From Rostratula benghalensis (Eukaryota; Chordata; Aves; Charadriiformes; Rostratulidae), in NCBI GenBank assembly GCA_013399305.1, contig VXAI01000015.1:6069044-6133043 (forward strand): a stretch of DNA of 64,000 nucleotides, given 5' to 3'. The position numbers were made by a program, and so were the translations under genes. The notes beneath the pieces were generated by a model. The model was not told the DNA's origin, ran no database searches, and saw only the letters and a list, made by a program, of their open reading frames with translations. Positions 1-12,900 of this stretch are shown here, in pieces (position 1 is the first letter of the stretch; each line of letters starts with the position of its first letter).

Positions 1-714
1 AAAAAGTCAAAATATAACTAAAGATTATCTTTCTCAGGCAACATCCCAACCATTATCTAATGTGAGATTTGTCAACAGCTTCAGATAAAGTTTAGCCTCT
101 TTGCTGTTTAATAAAGTGGTTTGTAAACCACTTCAGCAATCTTCGGTGGTGTCTCTAGGTGCTGGATTTACAGCACATCATATCTAGTCAAAATCTATCC
201 TTGAAAGATCTTATTGGTACATACAGCTGTAAAATTTACCTTTCAAAAAGAACTCAAGTTCTTCCTGTGGAACTCTGCCATCAGCTTGTTCTATCTTCAC
301 AGTCATATTAAAGGAGAACAGTAACTTGTGTCTCTCAAATAAGCCTACATAAAAAGGACAATACTTTCAAAAATCAGCTGCTAAAACTTGTGGAACTTCA
401 GCAATCTTTAAATCCACATCCTGCACCTATTCACCCTACAAGATGAGGCTTACAGAGTCAAAACAGCATCTGTGAGCTACAATGTAGGGATGTCAGATCC
501 ATAGTTGCATTTTGCCATTAGCAACTGCATTAAGAGAAGCATTTCCTTAAAAGTTACAATGGGAGAAAAGTTTAAATAGGGACCAATGCTGAGAACTGGT
601 CATCAGTGAATTCACTGTTTGGTAACTTGCCTTTTGGATGTAAACCAGCTGAAGGCACAGCATGTGCAAGCATTTGCAGAGCACAGAACCAGCCCATCGC
701 AAAATTGCACTAAC
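1..714 (-). other. DNAH10: DNAH10 intron 65, partial
   Basis: This is intronic sequence after the last DNAH10 exon in the window. The donor is at 709-714. I see no exon, RNA gene or recognisable repeat in it. Confidence 0.6.
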
Positions 715-3700
715 CTGTGCAGCCATAGTTATAGGTGTTGAAAGTCAGTGTATCCATGATGTTTTTTAATCTCTTTGGAAGAATAGGACTGGGCATTGAT
801 TTCCGAAGAGAGAGTCCAAAAACCTCTAAGAAGGAGACCAGTGAGTACTGATACATGATGTTGACAAGGGCCATTTCGGACAAAACGGAGAATAAAACGG
901 CCCCTCTCCTGGCCGCTGGTCTGTAGCCGTCTCGGAGGCGATCAATATCCACCGCGGTGGTCTCAGCCAGTTTCAGTTTTTCAATCACCTAGCCATACAT
1001 TGATTTTATACACATGTAATTACTGTGCCACTCCATAGTATGTATATTCTATCACAGTAAGCAGAGCTATTCAATGCCTGCCTCTCTATGTTGACTTTAA
1101 AGGGAATCTGGGTAGGTAACCCTAAAGAATTAGTATGAATTGTAAAATTCAAAAGTTAGAGAAAATTAATCTCACCCTATATACTTCGGAAAAGTCAAGG
1201 AAAAGATTTACACAGAATCATGGAAATAGTGTGGGCAAAGCCCTCTAGGGATCTTTAGTTCAACTTTCTGCCCAAAGCTGGATTATGACCATCACTAGAT
1301 CAGGTCAGCTGTGGCTTCGTCCATCTATAGCCTGACAAACTCCTAGACTGGAGTTTCCACATCATCTCTAAGTAAGAAACACCTCAATTTTCAGATCTGA
1401 TACAATACAAGACAAAGGTTGCTTCAGAGATGAAAGAAATATACCACATGCTCTTAGCTTCAAAACTGTAGACACCCCTTACTTTGGTCCTGATAAGGAC
1501 TTTTCTGAAGATAGGATTTAGTCTTCTGCTGCAGTAAAATACTGCCCAATGCTGAAAGATACCGTAGATACTCATGAGAGTATTTTCATGAGAAAATTTT
1601 CATGAGTAATTTTCATGAGAAAATTCTCCATATCCTTTCAAACTAATTCCTAGCTTCAAGGGTGAAAGATGAAGCACAATATAAAAGGGAAAAATGATGT
1701 TCTATTATACCCTTCCAAAAAGCCCAGAGCCAGTACCTCAGTAGCTTTGTACTTTGTCTCTTCCAGGGTTTGCACCAAGTCCAAGTTGTCCAACATGTTT
1801 CCTGTGGAAGATGTCAGTTCCCGAAGGAGAGAGTCTTCCAGATCTTTCAGCAAGTTTCTGTTCTCACTTGTCTCCTGGATGAGATGTTCTCTCTGTTCTT
1901 CCAATTCCCTTCTTTCAAAACCTGTGATGACGCTGAGCAACTGATCCTCTAGGCCCTTGAGTGTAACTACAGATAAAAACACATGTACACAGCACACAGT
2001 CTTTTTTTAAATACAAGGAGAATTTCTACAAAACTTTTTTCATCTTGATCATTTCCTAAAACTACAGCAAGGCAACAGAGTGACTTGGTTAATTAACTCT
2101 CTATCTTAATTCTACCAAAGCATCCTAACCTGACAGGTGCAACAAGAGGTATTTAGCTCAGTTTCAGATTAAAAGAGAGAAGTGAGGAGGATTTTCTGTT
2201 AAATCAGATGCTAAGTATAAGGGAGGCTATTTAGTGTCATTGCTGTTTCAGACAAACAGCCAGACCCTAAACATGCACTACAGCATAATCACTACTTTGC
2301 TACTAAATACATACTTTTGCTTACCTGTATAATTGATAACCATAGCTTTGCCAAACACAGAGGGTGAATACTTTGGGTTTGATAATTTGGTGTTCAGGTA
2401 CAATCTAAAATTACTGTCATAGTCAACCTCTTTGTCACCTAGGACAACGAATGTTCGCCCCTGTGCAACTTTGATATTCTTCTCTAAGACATTGTCTATC
2501 ACAGGATCAATGTATTCATCAACACCGTACAACAAGAAAGGGCTTCCGTACTTTATGGCCAGTTCCAGTTGTTTAAGGAAATCTGGATCATTAAAGGAAG
2601 CCATCTGCAAGAGAAAATGGGAAGATATGAAAAGAGAACAGATACTTAATTTGATGAACATTATTATTTTACAATTGTTGCCAGCACTAATGAAGCTGCT
2701 CTTTGTTGCTTTTGTTGCTTATCATCTTTCTTAGACATGATGTAAACTGCACTGGTACAAAACAGTAGAGTATTTCTTCATGTACTAAGGCTGGTCAAAA
2801 TCCCAACAAGTCATCAGTCCCAAAGATTTCAAAGTCATATGAACACAGATATTCACTATCTACTTTTAGAGACACAGTAGCCAGCATGTTTGACAGTACA
2901 TATTTGGTTCCCATTAACGTTACAGATATTTATGCACCTTTTAAAATAACCCATAAGTGATCATTTATCTTTACCCTCAAGTTATTTTTTTTTTCTTTCT
3001 TCTTAATCCAGTGTAATGCCTGTTGTTGTGGGTCAATGCAGAGTGGGAAGCGGCTTGCGTATGTTGTCAGGATGCCATTCTGGACAGAGAGCTCATCTGG
3101 AGGCAGTCCTTGGGAAACCCACCTGGGAACGGAATGGATCAAATATCAGGTTGGAACAAAAACTCGATGGGAGGGCAGCCCATTTTATTTGTCAGTAAAA
3201 TTACACACACTGTTTAGACACACAAGGAAACACACAGTGTATGTGATTGTGAGAACAGTGTCAACTGTCTCACTGACTCATTGTCTGCATCACTTGTAAC
3301 TATACTGGCTTGGTTTTGGTGAGTAATCCTGCAGTAGTTGACATATGGGCTACCTGGGCAAGGGTTTAATTCCAAATTCATTTAAGTCAATGAAAATATT
3401 CCTGTTGGGCTTTGGGCTGAACACATATTATAGATAACGCCTTTAAAAATCTCCTAAAAAGGTATTATCTGTATCCAGGTTCAGTGAATGTGAATGTCCC
3501 TGGAGTGTAAAGTACAATGGTTTGTTATAAAAATAGTCTCTGTTAACTTTGTCTCCTTGCCACCTTTAAGACATGAAAGTAAAATGGGCTCTCTCTGGTA
3601 AGGCTGTGCACCTCCACCCACAATGCCATTTCTGTGCCACACATTCAGACTCCCAGTTCACGATTTCACATTGAGTAGTCACTGGGCTTCTTGACTGGAC

Positions 3701-3926
3701 GTACCTGCTAACCTCCACCTCATTAGTCAGGAGGCTTTCTAAACTAAATGGTTGGCTGAGAGGAATCTCTCGTGCGAGGATATCTTCTTGCCACACCTGA
3801 TAGATCATTTCATTACGAAATTCCCAGTTGAATGCTCCTTCATAGCTCAGAAAGGCAGCACAGAGTAGACAGTCTCCAAGCAGCTTCACCTTTCGTATTT
3901 CATATTCCTCTAATTCCTTTGTCCAC
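715..3926 (-). CDS. DNAH10: DNAH10 exons 61-65: AAA5 and following segment (residues 3497-3881)
   Basis: Exons: 3705-3926, 2975-3122, 2325-2604, 1737-1966, 715-988. AAA5 does not bind nucleotide and packs against the stalk buttress. It begins around [19 protein letters not shown] in exon 61. Exon 62 carries [16 protein letters not shown] and exon 63 carries [18 protein letters not shown]. Exon 64 includes a Glu/Leu-rich helix ([18 protein letters not shown]). Exon 65 includes [17 protein letters not shown] and [11 protein letters not shown], typical of the AAA5/AAA6 junction. It ends at a GTTAGT donor with one base of the next codon, so the gene continues left of the window. Confidence 0.95.
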
Positions 3927-6900
3927 CTGATAGAATTAAAAAGGAATCCTGGGTTAGTCTGTACCAAGTAGATGGGGTTTATGTGCAGAATTTCCAGCTG
4001 CTTTTTACTATTATGACGCTCAGAGACACCAATTTGATCTGAATCTTCTTTTAATAGGAGTTCATCTTTCTCTTCCACATTAAAAATTATTATTATGTTT
4101 CAAGAACTAATGGATATTAGCTTAGAGCAGATATTAGCTCTTCTCAGAAACAAACATTACAGGAAGTGACATTTCCAAAAATGTCTCAATCTGATAGATT
4201 TTATTCCTGGCATATGACCCTTTGATGTCAAAAATGTTCCTCTTTGAATCTAGACTTACCTCTTGTTTTCAGATCTCAAGCCAAAGATGAGCTTGTCGGC
4301 AGCTTCTAATCTCCTCTGCATAATCTCTGCTTCTTCTTGTAACTCTTTGTTTTCCCTTATTGCCTCTTCGTATTTGTTCCCCAAAGCTTTAAGCTCCTCC
4401 TGAATTGCAGTCAACTCTGCCTTTATCTTTTCCAGTTCCCGCTTACTTAAATAATAGTTCCGTTCTAGCCTAGCCACCTACATTACATTATGAAGGAAAT
4501 ACGAGTATGAGAGGAAAGAAGGGCTTTGGAAAGAAGTCTTAAATTCTTAAATTTCATTTGGCTATTTTATATATTTCAAAGGGTATCGATAATAAACAGC
4601 ATAAGCCAAAATAACTAGCATTGTTTCTCATCCACCTCTCCCCATCCCAAACAGATACAACATGGTCTCATACTGCAGTTCCAAAGCAGGTAAATCTCCT
4701 AGAGCTTTCTATCCAGAAGGCACAATATTAAAGCACGCAAGCAGTCCCACTGACACTGGACGTCAGCAGGACTGTCATCCTGTGACAAAAGAGGAGGTTT
4801 GTCTGCTTAATAACAACAATATTAAGCCCTCAAAAATAGTCAGATTCATCATCTAGTGAATGTACTTTCTCAGAAGTCAGCTGTATGTAATAACCTCTTC
4901 TTGAAGAAAGTTTCCCAGCATCATCTGTTGGACATTAGATTTCCTTTGGTAATACAGCTAACTTTCCAGTCATTCTAAAAACAGTTCTTCAAAGGTCTGT
5001 GCTTAAGGGACGTGGATGTTGTGTACTACAGAGCTCTGCTCTGTGCAAATGCCATGTGTTTTGAAGTCTGTTTACACCAGACAGCTATAAACTGTGTTTT
5101 TCTAAGCATGTTAAATTACAAAACTTGAACTCAGCATGTTCCTCCCTCCTCCTCCAAGACCAGACAAGGATGGGAACCCACATCCAGCATCACGACACAA
5201 CACACAGAGCAATTTATAACTGAGTACCCACCTCACTGGTACGGCAATAGCTCTCCTAAGGACCTCTTTTTAAACACTTCAAAGAGGAGGAATGGGCAGT
5301 CTACAAAATTGTCAAATATTATTTTTCTCATTAGGATCATACTTCATCTTCCTCTAAGTTTGAATCCGCACACTTTACCTTTTCTCTCTTCGGCTTGACT
5401 TCTCTAACCACATCACAGTAGCTCATCACTGCATCAACAAACTTTAACATTCCCAGTCCTGCTCTACTAACAAGTTCCATTTCGCTGAAGGAAGTATTGA
5501 GATTCTTTAGCAGAGCTAAATGGGCAAACACAAAAATATCACAAGTGAACTGAATTACAGTGCAGAAATCCTCAGGGAAATAGCTTTTCCCACCAGCAAT
5601 ATCCAGCAATGCTGTGACAGACAATATGAAACATTTGTCAGAACATTAAAGAGACTCAGACATTAAGATGAAGCTACTGGGCTATACAAGTACACAAGTA
5701 TACAAGTACAATATTGCTACTGATTTCTCAAGTTCTTTCTCCATGAAGGGAGTGCATTCAGGAGCTGATCAGCCTGTCTGATGGTTTGTCTTCTCCGCAG
5801 CAGTCAGGTGCAATTTTGTTCAGAGCCGAACTCCTTTCTTAATGGAACTACCCTGGATTACAACCTAGTGAGCATGTGCAAAGTTTCTCCCATAAGCTTT
5901 AGATACAGCTTATCTTCTTTCCACTCTGTGCATATCACATTTTAATTGCCACCACATAGATTCTACTAAGTGGCTAAAAGCAGACAGAAGACCTGCTCAG
6001 GTATCCTCTTTGTTTATTGCCTGCTCTAAGCCAGAGCAAGACCCTCGCTGAGGTATAAAATTGATGAAACACATAGCGGAAGGTCTTTGAACTCTGACAG
6101 TGTTGTCCCTTCGCACAAAGTAAATGCCCCCCTCCCAAATAACACTGGAAGGACTGCTGCTGACATTGCTAATCACATTAACAAGATCCTACGTTCATTC
6201 CAAGTATACAGATCAGTAATTTACCTCGGACAGATTTCACTTGGCTATGAGTGATTCCATCAAAATCTATCTCCATCAGGGATCGCAGGAAATTTGCCTC
6301 AGACATCATTGCTTTGGCTGTCTTCCAGTTTAATTCTTTGTAGCCTCTGATTATAAGAACACATTCCAAAACAACCTGCACCTGCTTAGGGGGCTTTGCA
6401 AAGGATCTAGAAAACATGAAGATGACAGTAGAGGAGGAAAAGGAGGAGACAAAGCACATGATGCTAGACACAGGTACTTCTCATTAAGGGAGTCATTACA
6501 ATGCAACAAGAGCTAGCTTGTAAGACATCCTACACAAAGTGAAAAAAATAACTCAGAAGAAATTATTGAACTAGTCAAAAGCTCAAAACCTATTCTTGTA
6601 TTCAGATGATTTGATCAATGAAATACTAAAGGATTTCAACAGTGGAAGGCCCAAAATATTGAGCCATGATATTCTTCTCTGGGACAGTGAAGCAGCTGCC
6701 CCTTGGGAGAAGCAGTATAAAAGAAAACAAAGACCATGAGAGTAAGGAAACTAAATAAGTGTGGCAGAGAAGGGAGAGCCATTGCTATTTCCAAGACAGC
6801 CAAGGACTGGATGTGCTTTCATATCTAACCCCAAACACAAGGCGTACTATAAAAGCACAGCAAGAAGTTAACTCAGCAGAGAAACACATTTTCATGCTGT

Positions 6901-9900
6901 CAAAGCATCCCTGAAAAATAACTGGTCTGTGGTACTGGAATTCACACCGAGTAAAAACAGAGGAGGAAGAAAGGAGTTTGCCGGACGCTGCTCAGGCAAA
7001 AACCTATAGTGGTTCCTAGTGCATCAGACACGGGGTAGAGAATTATGGGGAAAACATCAAAACACAGGAGTGGAAGAACAAGCTTGAGGTTAAGTCCTAG
7101 GCTAAGAATCATGAGATTCTATTGTGACCTCTGTACCCGGACAACTGACACCATGCATGTGAGAAAGGTGAGGCTAAGGTTCAGACCCCACAAACAAGGG
7201 TGTCTCAGTGAATTTCCAAGAGTACATCCAAAGGAGTCACCTGATTTCAGTAACATCAGATTTATCAAGCTTCTGAAGCTCCAGTTTGGCAGCTTCTAAA
7301 ATAGGCATGACTTCAGCCAAAGCTGTCTCAGCAGCTGCCTTCTCCGTAGCAATAATTTCATTCTGTTCCTCTATCTCCACGGCTTTTTCTTCAGCCAGCT
7401 TTTTCTTCTCCTCAGCTAGGAATAGTAAAGGCAGGACCATAAATGGATTATTCAAATTTGTATACAGAACATATGCTAATACATATCTGCTCTTGGCTGA
7501 AAATGAGAAATTACCATCAACTGAGTATCTTTTCATTTCTAGCTTGCCAATGTTTACTGTCCCATCACCAGGTTAGAAACACTGTTAGTATTCCACACAA
7601 GAACACACATAATCTCTTTTTCCCCCATGCTTCCCTCTTTTTTTTTTTTTTTTTTTTTGCTCTAATAGCAATTTTCTGAATAAGAAAATCCCTTTCTTGC
7701 TAATGCTTCTTTCCCACATGATGCCCCACACCTTGGAAAGGGAAGACAAGGGCAGAAGAACATAGTATTGAATTGTGTAAAGTACTGTAGGCCAAATATA
7801 TTGCAGAGATGGCAATCTGGGCAAGACAGGAGACCTACTCTGCTAGCATGACACTAGATCAGCATGGACAGAACAAGAGGGTTTACCTCTAGAATCAGGT
7901 GGAGCTCTCAGGAGGTTGAGCTGGGGTCAACCCAACACAATACAGACTATGTGAGGTTTGCTTAGCCTGTAAACTACCTACCTACTACTGTGTTTGCTGA
8001 AATCTCTTGTAACAAAGCTTCACAAGCAGCTGCTTTTTCTGCTAACACAATCCTTTGCTCAGCAAGTTTCTTGTTCAGCTCAACCAGCTGTACACTAGCT
8101 TCTTTCAGTTTAACTAAGCCCCCATCCAGCCGTTTACATTGCGCTAGGTAGAAACAAAAGGGAGAAATGTTAGTGATTCATTGATTATGACCTACCACAC
8201 AGCAATAGACAATCTCAAAGAACTTAATTATGCTTATAGGTGCACTTTGCAGCAAGGCAACCTCAGCTATGAAAGGAAAATGACTCTGAGAGATTTTTCC
8301 TTTCCTAAACCTCCCACCAAAGATGGTGCTAATGTCACCTGAGCTGCCACATAGCAACCCTGTGCCACAACTTGCTTTCCATATTACACTGTTCATGTAT
8401 TAGCCTCTTCACATATTTCAGTGCCCACTGAAGTATGAGTGTGACTTGCTGCTTGAGGAAGAATGTCAAACCTTGAGCTGGGCTAGGCTGGTATTAGATT
8501 TAATCAGACTATTCCCCAAGCACTGTCTGGTTTGCAGATTCTGGCTCAGGTTGATGAAAAAAAAACCACTCACATGGGGCCAAGATAATGGTACAATGTC
8601 AAAACCAGGTACCAGCACAGCGTTTGAGATAGTACTGGTAAAATTAGTTTTGTATAATGTGGGTAATACATTGAATTCCCTCCACAATTTAAAAAATATA
8701 TATATTTAAATTGAAAACATCTGCCCAGTCTTACCTAAAATGAACTCATTTTTCTCATCCAGCAATTTTGCATAAGTATGGATAAAATCAAGGTAATTCT
8801 TTGGTGTGACATGGTTGCTGCGTCTCAGCTTCTGCAGAAATCTCTTGCTGAACTCCCCTACAGATTCATGCACCATGACCATATGCTCAGTCACTGACTT
8901 TGAGTTCTCTGATGGGATGCGTGTGTTTTTTCCTGAAATTGGTCAGAAAAAAAAAAAAAAAATCAAAGGTTTGGAGGTTTTTTAACAGTCTGTCAATTAT
9001 CATCTTTCTTATGTACATCTAAGGCACAAAACTAGTCCTTTCTGAGGCAAAAAGCGAGTTCAAGGTGAGTCAGAAGAGAACCTGACCCTCCTGGTTGGCA
9101 GGCCACATAGTCTGCAGAGTTGGGAACTTGAATTTTAGCAATTTTTAAAATCTATTTGAGTAAGAAACTTCCATCCAAAACCATTTTTTGACTGGAATTT
9201 TGCATCATCCATTTAGACGCAAATACAATGGGAAATCAAATTATGAAATCGACAATGGCTGCAAAGTAAATAATATATTTCTTAGGCTATCCCAAGGGTG
9301 AATGGGTAAAATGAATGGGTGAATGTCAGTAAAATACTGACATATTACGTACCAACAAACGATTGTGCAACTGCATACAAGGCCTGGCGGGGCCAAGGTA
9401 AGAACCAGTCAATACCAGTGTTGTTGACAAGACCTTAAAATAAAAGGATAGTGTTATCTGAAAAATTCCTTGGTAAAACTAGACTCTAATATGCCAAGCA
9501 GTCCCATGCTTAACTTTATTTACATCAAGAATCTGCAGGATCTGTCTCATTTGACTCCTGCTTAGCAACAATATTTCCCACAAAGTCAAGATTTCCGTTT
9601 TGATCGTAAAGAATCAGCTTAGCATCAGTGTCCTGCAAACCCCATTGTACTACTCTTTAGGTTGTACCATAGTACTTGATGTACTCAAGAGCTGCAAGAA
9701 GGTACTCTAATGCTTGAGTTAGGTTTCCCACCCATTTCCATCTTTCATGTGTCTCTTCAGTCTCCCAGGACTCCTTACAACCACCCGATGAAGCGCAGCA
9801 TCCACCAGATTCAGGCATTCTTGCTTTCAGAGAGTGTTTATCTCATCGTGGTCTTTGGATACAAAAATGTTTCCATACTACCATTCTAGTTTCATAATGA

Positions 9901-12900
9901 TTTAATACCACATACTCTTCTGTAAACTACAGAAGAGAGGGTGCAAACATAGGCTGGATATTTCCAGTTCAATGAGGATGATTAATTGATTGCTAACTGT
10001 TCAGCTGGAAAATGAACTGATCTGGTAAATGCTAATCAATAATGCCCTCCAATATGTGGTAATTAACTGGAAAAAATAATCATCTACTGCAAATCCTTAA
10101 TCATGAATCTTTCACTACTTTGCTTTAGCTGCCAGACATCTCTGAGTGTCCACTGGAGACTTCTTCTCTCTTGCAAGCCTGTATTTCCAAGGAAGGGACT
10201 GAGCAGTGTAAACAATTGGTACCTGGGAAATTTCTGCACCACGTTCTCAGATCATCCCCAACTGGAGACATTCCCAGGACAATATGAAGGTTGTTTGCAC
10301 ATTTGTTTACAAAATATTGCCAGATACTCTCTTTAGCTGGATTAATGCCAGCTTTGGCAGCTTCATCTCCAATCTGATTTAGAATGGTGTCTTTTTCATC
10401 ATCTGCAAAAAGGGCTGGCACCATTCCTGTAACATAAGGACAGAAGAATGCTAGTGAGAACAACCAGTAAGAGATAGCCATATGGCTGGGGATAGGGCAG
10501 ATGAGAAACCAGAGTCACAAATTTTAAACCTAGTTCTGCAAAAATTATTTTGGGTAGTGTTGAATGAACGTATTAATCTCTCCTATGCTTCTCCTCCACC
10601 TCCCTGGCCCCACAGAAAACAGAGAGACAGTACTTAGGATGATGCACAGGGGTTTTAAGGAATAAATAATTTGTTTTTGTTTGGGCTTCAGTAACATATA
10701 CAAAATGTCACAAGAAAATAAATTGCTTTTAACTCTGCAAATAAAATCTTCATTCCTCTCCACAAACCATCAGCTCACATTTTTGTTCTCTCAGTCACAT
10801 GACTAATATTGCATAATTTGCCTAATGACAGAACGGGAATAGGGAAAACTAGACCAAGGAAAGGGATAAGATTTAACACATCTGTTTTCAAATCAGACTG
10901 TGTAGATACTTCTATAGAGATAGTGGTCACACAGTGCCAGCTGCTGCTCATTTTCAGCTGCTGCACACACTAAAAGATACTAAACTACAGTTTAGGACAT
11001 ATACATATACATATAAAGCAGTTGCTGCAGTTCATGTAAATGCTATTCAAAAGCCTATGGGAAAGAAGGTGGGTTTGTAGCCAAATGCAGCTGAAGACTG
11101 CATTTGCCTCAGCCTCAGAAGAAATGTGAGACTCCTGCAGCATCACGATCAGTGTGAATTAACTCTGTAGCCTTCCCAGACTCTAAGAAGATGCCAAATG
11201 CCATGATTAAGGCCAAGATAATTTCAGGTAGTACTGAAAGGTGTAACTAACTAAAGCAGCAGACAGCACAGGGTGAAACCGTAATAGCTGGATCAAGGGT
11301 ACATTTGAGACTGTGAGCCACAAGTAGATACTGATCAGGAGTAATTGAGGCTGCCTGTGTCACCTGAAGTTAACATGTTGTTGATGAGTTCCAGAAAACT
11401 CTCTTCTGCTACATGGCCATCCATAAACAAGAAGACCATTGACTTGTTCTCAATACCCAACTTCTGGTACAAATTTTTCAAATCTTCTCGGAAATTATTT
11501 TCTCCATATCCGCGACTCAAGATGATCTCAAATACCTAAGGATGCAAACATATACTGAGAAGACACAGGTAAACCCAAGACATGATGGTAACTAAATTTC
11601 AATTAAACTGGATTGAGGGATTTGGTTTGGCACCTATCATCGGTAAATGTGTAAATACAAACAAACCCACATTTTACATTCTTTTTCAAAATTACATTTG
11701 TTCAACCCTGCAGGACTATATTTGCAAAATTGCTTTGTGTTCATCCTCCTTTTTTGTTTTGCCCTTCCAAGCCAACAGCCTCTGTAAGAGACTGAAAGTC
11801 CCTGTGAGAAACCACATTTCCTATCTGTAATATTGCAGTATCAATCACAACAAGGTTTATCAAGCAGCACTGGAGTGCTGCTGTAATACTGTCAAGTAGT
11901 AACAGCAGTAGTTAAGAAATATTTCTTGTTCACCCTCAAACCCATCTTTGTTTTCTGTCCCCAGTGCCAAACCTCAGATTTAGGCACTGATATCTTCCTG
12001 CCTAGATCACCCACAGTCATCCTCTTAAGACTTCCTGGCAATCATCTCCCCTTGTTTTTCTCTCCACAGGGAAGAGATGCCAGCCCAATCTTATCTTGAC
12101 TGACTGACTTCCCCTCACCCTGTTAATTTAATCCTGATCATAATATTGCTTTTGTTGTCTTCTGCTGCTGCAAAGGTGCAGGGTCACTAACCTCACATCC
12201 AGCTGTATAGGCAGCCAATCTTGTTAGGGACTGTTTTCCTGAGCCTCCCACTCCTATGAGCAGGGCATGTCCGCGATCCATCCGTATGATGCGATGTACA
12301 TGGATTAAGTGCTCCAAAGCATCATCAAAAAGAACCAGATTCATCTTAATATTAAATTCATTATATTCCTCTAAAATCTCCTGCATAGAAAGGTGGACAG
12401 AATGTTACTAGGAGACCAAAGAAGAATCAATAACATTAATAAAATAACAACCCATGTAGCAGCCTTATTCCATTCTGCTTCCTCAGGGAAAATAAACTGC
12501 TGGAAAACACTGCCAAGCCTGTAGCTGATCCTGTTTTCGTTACTGCAGACCCCAAATAGGTTAAGACTACTTGGGTAACAAGTGTCCATAAAATTCTATG
12601 TGTACACAAAAAGCAAACAGATTTCCTACAGTGTGAGGCAGGCTTCTGCCTGTTCTTTGGGCACAGAGACAGAATCAGGCGCAGTTCCAAGCTGATGCAC
12701 ATTACCTGAAAGAGAGCTTTGGCTGCATCGTAGTCTTGGATATCTTCATAAATACGAGGTTCTCCTTCATTCAGTGCCATTCTAAAATCTCCAAAAAGAA
12801 TAGGATCCCTCATGGCATGCTCCAAATCATCTATGAAATTCTCTTCAATCAGGTTTTTTATATGACCTTGTACCTTCAAGTATAGAAAGTAAGTCAGGAA

